Positions 1 through 5,914 of a DNA stretch of 6,212 bases are shown piece by piece; within the stretch, counting starts at the first letter, position 1; every line of letters begins with the position of its first letter. This DNA comes from Muribaculaceae bacterium (GTDB lineage: Bacteria > Bacteroidota > Bacteroidia > Bacteroidales > Muribaculaceae): contig JAIDPP010000325.1 of the NCBI GenBank assembly GCA_029062725.1, positions 1-6,212 on the forward strand, in the 5' to 3' direction. The notes under the pieces are model-generated. The model saw only the letters and a program-made list of their open reading frames with translations, did no database searches and was not told where the DNA came from. Both the position numbers and the translations under genes were made by a program.

Positions 1-396
1 GAAAAAAGAGCTGCCCACGGAAGTGTTACGAAAGGGAGAAAGGAGAAGAAAGAGAAGAAGCCCAGACGTCCCGTCGGCTATTCCAAACGTCTCTCTTTCG
101 ATATGTTCATGCGAGGCAAGTCGGTTTCCGAAATTGCGGCGGAAAGGGAACTTGCCGCCTCCACGATAGCCTCTCATCTGGCGGAGTTTGTTGCCTCCGG
201 CGAACTTGCGATTGAAAAGGTTATCCCTCCGGAGAGAATCGCTCTCCTTGAGCCTGCCTTCAGCGGAGGAGCCTCAATAACCGAGGTCAGCGAGATGCTG
301 GCCGGGAAAGTGAAGCCGTATGAGGTCTCGCTCTATTACCGCTCCTCGGTCGGACCGCTCAGGGCGATGCCACCGGCTGAGAGAAAAGATAGTTGA
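1..396 (+). CDS. C-terminal fragment of a helicase-type protein with C-terminal helix-turn-helix (HTH_40-like); 5' end outside window
   Basis: The reading frame is open from base 1 to the TGA at 394-396, so this is the last 131 residues of a longer gene and not a small gene starting at the ATG at 103. The first ~25 residues are a strongly basic linker (KGRKEKKEKKPRR). It is followed by a compact helical domain: FDMFMRGKSVSEIAAERELA, then STIASHLAEFVASGEL. This is the pattern of the 'G-x-S-x-x-E-I-A ... T-I-x-x-H-L' helix-turn-helix (HTH_40) found at the C terminus of many bacterial helicases, including Bacteroidetes PIF1-like and RecQ-like proteins. The domain presumably helps bind DNA. The helicase motor lies outside the window, so the parent family (PIF1-like is my first guess) cannot be confirmed. 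It is separated from parC by a promoter-bearing gap and is probably a separate transcription unit. Confidence 0.8.
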   Translation, partial: EKRAAHGSVTKGRKEKKEKKPRRPVGYSKRLSFDMFMRGKSVSEIAAERELAASTIASHLAEFVASGELAIEKVIPPERIALLEPAFSGGASITEVSEMLAGKVKPYEVSLYYRSSVGPLRAMPPAERKDS

Positions 397-467
397 TAAC
401 TTGGGCGTTTTATTTCCTTATTTCACCCTTAATTACTTTTCGATTAGCATTTTTCAGGATTTTTTGC

Positions 468-475
468 TAACTTTG
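468..475 (+). promoter_or_regulatory. Probable parC promoter, -7 box TAACTTTG
   Basis: TAACTTTG matches the Bacteroidetes primary-sigma -7 consensus TAnnTTTG at every fixed position. It sits in the AT-rich 114-bp gap between the helicase tail and parC. The expected start of transcription would be near 480-483, giving a short leader of about 30 nt before the parC ATG at 511. No convincing -33 TTTG is visible at the expected distance (the region around 443-455 is only T-rich), so the call rests on the -7 box and its position. The rest of the gap (397-467 and 476-510) holds no gene, no clear hairpin and no terminator that I can support. Confidence 0.55.
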
Positions 476-510
476 GAAATGATTTTCCTTAAAAGATAAA
501 ACCTCTGACC

Positions 511-3198
511 ATGTCTGACATCGACGAAACATATACCGAGTCCAACAATCCCGATTCATCGCCCACGGAGCGGAAAACTGTCCTTTCGGGAATGTTCCGC
601 TCCTGGTATCTTGAATATGCAAGCTACGTTATCCTTGAACGCGCCGTCCCCAATATCGTGGACGGCCTTAAGCCGGTGCAACGGCGTATCCTCCATTCGA
701 TGCGCACTATCGATGACGGACGATTCAACAAGGTTGCCAACATCGTGGGAAATACCATGCAGTATCACCCCCACGGCGACGCTTCTATCGGCGACGCCCT
801 CGTCCAACTTGGTCAGAAGGAACTCCTGATTGACACTCAGGGTAACTGGGGAAACATCATTACCGGCGACGAGGCCGCCGCCTCCCGATATATAGAGGCC
901 CGGCTCTCCGAATTTGCCATAGAGACGGCCTTCTCTCCCAAAATCACCGAATGGACTCCCTCCTACGATGGCCGTAAAGAGGAGCCGGTGGTGCTCCCGA
1001 TGAAGTTTCCGCTTCTCCTCGCCCAGGGCGTGGAGGGTATAGCCGTCGGCCTTTCCTCCAAGATTCTCCCCCATAACTTCAACGAGATCATCGACGCCGC
1101 GATCGATTATCTCCACGACCGTCCTTTCCGACTCCTCCCCGATTTCCAGACAGGAGGCCTGCTTGACGTCTCGAAGTATAACGACGGCGCGCGAGGGGGG
1201 TCGGTAAAGGTCAGGGCCAGGATTGAAAAGATCGACAGCAAGACCCTGGCCATTACGGAGCTTCCTTACGGAAAGACAACCACAACCCTTATCCCGTCGA
1301 TACTCTCGGCTGTGGAGAAGGGGAAAATCAAGATAAAGAGCGTGGAGGACAATACATCGGCACATGCCGAAATCCTCGTCAACCTCGCTCCCCAGACCTC
1401 GAGCGACAAGGCTATAGACGCCCTATACTCCTTTACAGACTGCGAGATCAGCATATCCCCGAACTGCTGCGTGATCCGCGACCGCAAGCCGGAGTTCCTA
1501 TCCGTCAGCGACCTGCTGAAATATTCCGTTGACCATACTCAGGAGATGCTTCGTCAGGAGCTGGATATCCGGCTCGGAGAGACCCGCGAGCAGCAGCTAT
1601 TCCTCTCGCTGGAAAAGATCTTCATCGAGGAGAGAATGTATAAGGACAGGCAGATAGAATCGGCGCCCGACATGGATTCGGCCATAGCTCGACTCGACAC
1701 CCTCTTCGATCCCTTCAAACCCTCCTTCTTCCGGACTCTTACCCGGGACGATCTCATACGCCTGTGGGAGATAAAGATGGGACGCATTCTAAAATTCAAT
1801 TCCGAAAAGGCCGACAATAGAATCGCCAGGCTTGACGAGGAGATTGAACGCATCGCATACGACCTCGAGCATATCGTGGAGTTCACCGAAAAGTGGTATC
1901 TGCATCTCAAGGAGAAGTACGGCGCGCGCTTCCCGCGACGCACCGTAATCCGCGGATTCGATTCTATTGAAGCGGCCAAGGTGGCCGAAGCCAACAAAAG
2001 GTTCTACCACGACGAGGAGGGAGGATTCATCGGTACAGGCCTGAAAGATAAGAAATTCCTCTTCACATGCTCCGATATCGATGACATCCTGGTCATATAC
2101 CGTAACGGCAAGTATAAGATAGTCAAAGTGCAGGAGAAACTCTTCGTGGACAAGAACATCATCCATATCGGAGTCTTCAAGAAGGGCGACAAGCGCACTA
2201 TCTATAATGTGATCTACCTCAACGGCAAAGGAGGCAGCTCCTATATGAAGCGCTTCTATATCACGGGACTCACCCGCGATAAGGAATATGACATCACCAA
2301 AGGACTGCCTGGCTCCAAGATACTCTGGCTGACGTGCAACCCCAACGGCGAGGCCGAGACGGTGCGCGTTCTCCTCAAGGATGAACCTGATGAAGCGGGA
2401 CGCAAACCGCGCAACCGCCGTCTATCCGTGAATTTCTCGGATCTCGCAGTAAAGGGAAAGGACTCTCTCGGAAACCTTGTCACAAAATATAAGATTGAAA
2501 AGAAAGGTATCACCCTCGAGAAACGAGGAGCCAGCACCCTGGGAGGCCGTGAGGTATGGTTCGACCGCGATGTGCTGCGGCTCAATTACGACGGCCGCGG
2601 CGAAAGTCTCGGCATTTTCCATGGAGAGGACTTAGTGCTGGTGATTACAAAAAATGGTGAATATTTCACCTCCACTTTCTCCGATACCAATCATTATGAC
2701 GACAATATATTGAGGATCGAGAAATTCGATCCCCATAAGGTGTGGACGCTCGTGCTCAACGATGCCTCGCTTGGCTTCCCGTATGTGAAACGCTTCACTT
2801 TCGAGCCTTCCCCCAAGCCCCAGCGTTTTGTAGGCTCGGATGAGAAATCTTCGGTAATCCTCCTCTCCGACACCCCTTATCCGCGATTCCTTGTCAAGTT
2901 CGGCGGAGCGGATGCCGTGCGCCCTGATATGGAGATCGAGGCCGAGGAGTTTATTGCCGTTAAGAGCTGCAAGGCGAAGGGGAAACGCCTCTCCAATTTC
3001 ACTATCGATTCAGTGACTGAACTCGAGCCTCTGCGCACACCCGAACCTCCTCAGACCGATGAAACCGGTGAATCTTCCGAAGTCGCCCTCGATGAAGAAA
3101 GCGAACCAGAGGAGGATACCGTGCCCCCCGCCGACTCGGCAGAAGATGACCTGGCGCCCAATCCTGAATCACCATCCCTTTTTGATTTTAATGACTGA
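511..3198 (+). CDS. parC: DNA topoisomerase IV subunit A (ParC)
   Basis: This is the DNA breakage-reunion subunit of the type IIA topoisomerase that decatenates and relaxes daughter chromosomes in the cytoplasm. It works with ParE (subunit B), which is not in this window. Residues ~30-500 are the GyrA/ParC core: DGLKPVQRRI at 51-60, the QRDR PHGDASIGDA at 87-96, and the active site ASRYIEARLS with catalytic Tyr127 next to Arg126. A helical stretch at ~340-460 is followed from ~500 to ~840 by a diverged beta-pinwheel C-terminal domain ending in a KAKGKRLSNF blade motif (821-830). No GyrA-box (QRRGGKG-like) is visible, which favours ParC over GyrA. Residues ~844-895 form an acidic, Pro/Ser-rich, probably disordered tail ending SLFDFND. 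The length suits Bacteroidetes ParC and exceeds the ~750 residues of E. coli ParC. The ATG at 511 lies ~30 nt below a good promoter; no Shine-Dalgarno is seen, which is usual in this phylum. The position equivalent to GyrA Ser83 is Ala91, and Asp95 matches GyrA Asp87. Confidence 0.95.
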   Translation: MSDIDETYTESNNPDSSPTERKTVLSGMFRSWYLEYASYVILERAVPNIVDGLKPVQRRILHSMRTIDDGRFNKVANIVGNTMQYHPHGDASIGDALVQLGQKELLIDTQGNWGNIITGDEAAASRYIEARLSEFAIETAFSPKITEWTPSYDGRKEEPVVLPMKFPLLLAQGVEGIAVGLSSKILPHNFNEIIDAAIDYLHDRPFRLLPDFQTGGLLDVSKYNDGARGGSVKVRARIEKIDSKTLAITELPYGKTTTTLIPSILSAVEKGKIKIKSVEDNTSAHAEILVNLAPQTSSDKAIDALYSFTDCEISISPNCCVIRDRKPEFLSVSDLLKYSVDHTQEMLRQELDIRLGETREQQLFLSLEKIFIEERMYKDRQIESAPDMDSAIARLDTLFDPFKPSFFRTLTRDDLIRLWEIKMGRILKFNSEKADNRIARLDEEIERIAYDLEHIVEFTEKWYLHLKEKYGARFPRRTVIRGFDSIEAAKVAEANKRFYHDEEGGFIGTGLKDKKFLFTCSDIDDILVIYRNGKYKIVKVQEKLFVDKNIIHIGVFKKGDKRTIYNVIYLNGKGGSSYMKRFYITGLTRDKEYDITKGLPGSKILWLTCNPNGEAETVRVLLKDEPDEAGRKPRNRRLSVNFSDLAVKGKDSLGNLVTKYKIEKKGITLEKRGASTLGGREVWFDRDVLRLNYDGRGESLGIFHGEDLVLVITKNGEYFTSTFSDTNHYDDNILRIEKFDPHKVWTLVLNDASLGFPYVKRFTFEPSPKPQRFVGSDEKSSVILLSDTPYPRFLVKFGGADAVRPDMEIEAEEFIAVKSCKAKGKRLSNFTIDSVTELEPLRTPEPPQTDETGESSEVALDEESEPEEDTVPPADSAEDDLAPNPESPSLFDFND

Positions 3199-4027
3199 TC
3201 CACGACACTTCAGATACCTCCTCCTCACCCTCTTTTCCCTGCTTTTCCTTAAAGCCGCCGCGGATGACACGGTGGCTCGCCCGGTAGTCTCCACCTATCG
3301 TCTGGAGATAGGGCGCGGGGAGGCCCGCTCCACCTACCTCTCCCCTCTGCGGTATTCGGGCCCGCTATTCGCCTTTTCTGCGGAATGGCAGAAAGCCTTC
3401 AACCGCAATCCGGAGAATACGGTGATGACCTTCGCGGCTTTCGCCCGATACCGCAATATGCTCAATCCTCCCCATTCGGCACGGATGCTTGGTTTCGACG
3501 CCGCTTTCAACTGGGGGTTGGCTTATAGGAAACGACTGCCGCACAGCTTCCAGCTGACTGCCGGCGGACTGCTTGACATAAACGGAGGAGCTCTTTACCT
3601 TCCCCGTAACGGGAACAATCCCGTTACTGCGCTGGCGTCGGCCGGAATCGACCTAGACTTTTCTTTTTCCCGGAGATTTGAGCTCGGACGCCTTCCGGTG
3701 ATTGTCGCCGACCGCGTATGCCTCCCGGTGATCGGTGCCTTTTTCTGTCCCGGATATGGCGAGACTTTCTATGAGATTTATGTCGGAAACCGAAAAGGAC
3801 TGGCTCACTGCGGATGGTGGGGAAACAATTTCGGAATAGGCAACTATCTATCCTTGAAACTCGATTTCGGACGAACAGCCTTGGAGATAGGCTACCGTTA
3901 CGACTATCGCTCGACCTATGCCAATCATCTTACGACGCGTGTATCCGGCAACACTTTCGTGATCGGAGTGATTCCGGGTGGCCTCGGGTTGAAGAAAAAA
4001 AGTTTGATTAATTCCCCACTTTATTGA
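3191..4027 (+). CDS. DUF3316 family protein, predicted outer-membrane beta-barrel
   Basis: A 278-residue protein of unknown function that I recognise as DUF3316, a family known mainly from Bacteroidetes. Residues 1-24 are a signal peptide (basic start, Leu-rich core LLLTLFSLLFL, AAA cleavage site), so the mature protein starts near Asp25. Characteristic stretches are TYLSPLRYSG (48-57), LYLPRNGNNPV (135-145), LPVIGAFFCPGYGETFYEIY (178-197) and HCGWWGN (206-212). The mature part alternates polar and hydrophobic/aromatic residues in short segments, as in a small outer-membrane beta-barrel; the location is inferred from this and the signal peptide. I chose the ATG at 3191 because it places the signal peptide at the N terminus. 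The frame is open further upstream, but that stretch lies over the acidic tail of parC. The start overlaps the end of parC by 8 bp, suggesting translational coupling, and the S41 peptidase follows after 16 bp. Confidence 0.8.
   Translation: MTDPRHFRYLLLTLFSLLFLKAAADDTVARPVVSTYRLEIGRGEARSTYLSPLRYSGPLFAFSAEWQKAFNRNPENTVMTFAAFARYRNMLNPPHSARMLGFDAAFNWGLAYRKRLPHSFQLTAGGLLDINGGALYLPRNGNNPVTALASAGIDLDFSFSRRFELGRLPVIVADRVCLPVIGAFFCPGYGETFYEIYVGNRKGLAHCGWWGNNFGIGNYLSLKLDFGRTALEIGYRYDYRSTYANHLTTRVSGNTFVIGVIPGGLGLKKKSLINSPLY
3606..3627 (+). repeat. Perfect 9-bp inverted repeat (hairpin) inside the DUF3316 gene
   Basis: The arms GTAACGGGA (3606-3614) and TCCCGTTAC (3619-3627) are exact reverse complements separated by a 4-nt loop ACAA. 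The element encodes part of the conserved RNGNNPV motif. No T-tract follows, so it is not an intrinsic terminator. It may simply reflect the codons of a symmetric peptide motif. Confidence 0.5.
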
Positions 4028-4043
4028 TTGATTACCGAATCTT

Positions 4044-5099
4044 ATGAAGTTCTCTTTTCCCGGATCTCTTTACTTGCTTTTCGCCCTTCTCACCATGATG
4101 GTGCAGGGATGTCACGATGTGCCTGAATATAAGGATGACCCTCTCGGCAACTTCGATGCGTTGTGTGATATCGTCGGCGCCCGCTACTGCTATTTCAAGG
4201 AAAAGGGTATCGACTGGAAGGAGGTAAGCTCCCGTTACCGTGCGAGGGTATCGCCTGAAACCGACCAGCTCGAACTTTTTTCCATAATGTCGGAACTGCT
4301 TGATGAGCTCGAGGACGGCCATGTAAACCTTTCCTCCCGTTTTTCCACGAGTTATTACCGTAAATGGTGGAGCGATTATCCGCAGGATTTCAATCTTAGG
4401 ACCCTCCAGCAGTATTATCTGGATTTCGATTACATGCAAGTCAACGGTCTGAGCTATAAGATGCTTCCTGATTCCATAGGTTATATCTATTGCCCCTCTT
4501 TCTCGAATCAGATAAGCGAATCGAGTCTGGATTATGTGTTCGCTGTCCTTTACGGCGTGCAGAAAGCAAAGGGAATGATCATCGATATCCGCAATAATGG
4601 CGGAGGTCTGCTGACCAATATCAACACCCTTGTGGGACGTTTTATCGACGGCAAGGTCTGCGGTGGCTATATCCGGCATAAGACCGGTCCGGAACCCGAT
4701 GCCTTTTCGGAGCCATACGAGTTTTCATACGAACCCGCTTCGGAGAATCATATACGCTATCTGGGTCCCATTATAGTCCTGACCAACCGCTCCTGTTTTT
4801 CGGCTGCAAACAATTTCGTGGCCGTGATGAAGCAGCTGCCTAATGTCCGTATCTGCGGTGCGCGCACGGGTGGCGGAGGAGGCCTGCCTTTCTCTTCGGA
4901 ACTTCCCAATGGCTGGGCCATCCGTTTCTCCGCATGTCCCCTTACAGATAACGAGGACCATCCTACCGAGTTCGGGATCGATCCCTCTCCCGGTTACGAG
5001 GTCCATGCCTCCGATGAAGAACTCGCCAAGGGTAAGGACGCCATCCTCGATTTCGCAATTGACGTTTACAGGAAGGCTTTCGAAGCGGCCGACAAATAA
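4044..5099 (+). CDS. S41 family (tricorn/C-terminal-processing-like) peptidase, lipoprotein
   Basis: A 351-residue exported serine peptidase of clan SK, family S41. The N terminus is a lipoprotein signal ending in the lipobox VQGC with Cys23 as the lipidated residue, so the protein should be anchored in the envelope facing the periplasm or the surface. Residues ~33-97 form the small helical domain seen before S41 cores, ending in LDELEDGHVNL (86-96), whose His93 matches the His of the 'DGH' motif in tricorn-type members. The core contains DIRNNGGG (181-188), VLTNRSCFSAANNF (245-258) with Ser253 as the likely nucleophile, GARTGGGGG (272-280) and GIDPSPGYEV (311-320), followed by the usual KDAILDFAI helix. 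No PDZ domain is evident between the helical domain and the core, unlike CtpA/Prc. The substrate is unknown. It lies 16 bp after the DUF3316 gene and probably shares its mRNA, which suggests but does not prove an envelope-related partnership. Confidence 0.88.
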   Translation: MKFSFPGSLYLLFALLTMMVQGCHDVPEYKDDPLGNFDALCDIVGARYCYFKEKGIDWKEVSSRYRARVSPETDQLELFSIMSELLDELEDGHVNLSSRFSTSYYRKWWSDYPQDFNLRTLQQYYLDFDYMQVNGLSYKMLPDSIGYIYCPSFSNQISESSLDYVFAVLYGVQKAKGMIIDIRNNGGGLLTNINTLVGRFIDGKVCGGYIRHKTGPEPDAFSEPYEFSYEPASENHIRYLGPIIVLTNRSCFSAANNFVAVMKQLPNVRICGARTGGGGGLPFSSELPNGWAIRFSACPLTDNEDHPTEFGIDPSPGYEVHASDEELAKGKDAILDFAIDVYRKAFEAADK

Positions 5100-5117
5100 T
5101 ACCGTTGGTATATTGTC
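5091..5117. repeat. Two-part dyad symmetry at the S41 / restriction-modification junction; possible operator or 3'-end hairpin
   Basis: An inner perfect palindrome has arms ATACC (5099-5103) and GGTAT (5107-5111) around GTT. It is nested within an outer inverted repeat, GACAA (5091-5095) and TTGTC (5113-5117). The element covers the stop codon of the S41 gene and lies 45 bp upstream of the endonuclease ATG, just where the composition turns AT-rich. No T-tract follows on the + strand, so an intrinsic terminator is poorly supported. An operator for the HTH-bearing methyltransferase downstream is conceivable but unproven. Confidence 0.35.
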
Positions 5118-5161
5118 ATAAAAACACATCTACACATCGAAATTTTTTAATTGCTTACTTT

Positions 5162-5908
5162 ATGAATCATAACTATAACCTGGGCTTTATTTCTGATGAA
5201 GACATTTATGAACATGTCAAACAAACAGTGGAATCTTATCGGAGGGAAATAACACTACGCCAATTTAACGAAAACATTGTTGATCCAATAAAATTATCTT
5301 TTGATTCAAAAGTTTATGGAAAGACTATCCGTGAAGCTATTGCGGATGAATGCTTTAGACAGATTGATAAAAGCAATACTAACGTCATAGGTTATTTCCA
5401 CCAGAATTTATTCCGCTATGCAGGCAATGGATGGATCGTACCTAAAGAAGGTTTTGATGTAGAGAATCCAAGCATGCATATTTTTGCTGAAATAAAAAAC
5501 AAACATAACACCATGAACGCTGCCTCATCCCAAAAAACATATATGAAGATGCAGGCAAAACTTCTTGATGATGATCAAGCAACATGTATTTTGGTTGAGG
5601 CGATTTCCACTAAATCTAAAAATGAATCATGGAAAATCACTCTTGATAAGAGAAAACGCAGTCATAATAAAATAAGACGCATGTCAATGGACAAATTCTA
5701 TGAACTCGTTTTCGAAGATCCTACAGCCTTTTATCGCCTGTGCATTTCATTACCTCGTATAATTGAGGATGTGGTACGGGAGAATAGTTCACTTGCACTT
5801 AGGAATACTGTATATGAAGAACTGACAAAGGAACACACTGATTTGCTTACAGCTTTATATTTACTGGCTTTCTCATCTTATGAAGGATTTGAAAATCTAA
5901 TGAATTAA
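5162..5908 (+). CDS. Type II restriction endonuclease, Eco47II family (predicted specificity GGNCC)
   Basis: A 248-residue endonuclease that should cut unmodified double-stranded DNA at GGNCC, the specificity of the Eco47II/Sau96I group. The specificity is inferred from family membership, not read from the sequence. I recognise the family from NLGFISDEDIYEHVKQTVE (6-24), FNENIVDPIKLSFDSKVYGK (35-54), RQIDKSNTNVIGYFHQNLF (66-84), EIKNKHNTMN (110-119) with SSQKTYMKMQ (122-131), and IRRMSMDKFYELV (171-183). The likely PD-(D/E)xK catalytic residues are Asp99 (in GFDVEN), Glu110 and Lys112 (EIK). The ATG at 5162 gives the family's normal N terminus; the frame stays open to a TTG at 5105, but the extra 19 residues look like untranslated leader. 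The cognate methyltransferase starts 6 bp after the stop. Lines 5221-5400 are 33% G/C, well below the upstream genes, which points to horizontal acquisition. No full-consensus promoter is visible in the 62-bp leader. The gene appears intact. Confidence 0.9.
   Translation: MNHNYNLGFISDEDIYEHVKQTVESYRREITLRQFNENIVDPIKLSFDSKVYGKTIREAIADECFRQIDKSNTNVIGYFHQNLFRYAGNGWIVPKEGFDVENPSMHIFAEIKNKHNTMNAASSQKTYMKMQAKLLDDDQATCILVEAISTKSKNESWKITLDKRKRSHNKIRRMSMDKFYELVFEDPTAFYRLCISLPRIIEDVVRENSSLALRNTVYEELTKEHTDLLTALYLLAFSSYEGFENLMN
5453..5486 (+). promoter_or_regulatory. Possible internal promoter within the endonuclease gene
   Basis: TTTG at 5453-5456 and TATTTTTG at 5479-5486 match the Bacteroidetes -33 (TTTG) and -7 (TAnnTTTG) elements, with the two boxes starting 26 bp apart. 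If active, it would transcribe the methyltransferase without a full-length endonuclease mRNA. Such matches arise easily by chance in AT-rich coding DNA, so this is tentative. Confidence 0.2.
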
Positions 5909-5914
5909 AACATC

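Noticed and set aside
103..396. A stand-alone 97-residue HTH protein starting at 103
   Set aside because: The frame is open to base 1 with a basic linker in front, and the domain is the typical C-terminal module of helicases, so it is the tail of a larger gene.
556..1365. Long antisense open frame (269 codons) on the - strand
   Set aside because: It lies wholly opposite the conserved ParC catalytic core, has no recognisable domain, and is explained by the codon bias of the GC-rich sense gene.
3059..3190. Upstream extension of the DUF3316 frame to an ATG at 3059
   Set aside because: This stretch lies over the acidic ParC tail and would put a long Pro/Lys-rich segment before the signal peptide. 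The ATG at 3191 gives a normal signal sequence.
3995..4001. Run of seven A near the 3' end of the DUF3316 gene, as a frameshift site or sequencing error
   Set aside because: Family-like sequence is already complete to FVIGVIPGG before the run. Either frame stops within a few codons, so there is no sign of a disrupted or recoded product.
5091..5125. Intrinsic terminator after the S41 gene
   Set aside because: The hairpin is followed by an A-rich stretch (ATAAAAAC) and not a T-tract, so a Rho-independent terminator is not supported.
4032..5129. Antisense open frames opposite the S41 gene
   Set aside because: They mirror a well-supported conserved peptidase and show no domain of their own.
5105..5161. 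TTG start at 5105 for the endonuclease
   Set aside because: The 19 extra residues match nothing I recognise in the family, begin inside a palindrome, and the ATG at 5162 gives the expected N terminus.
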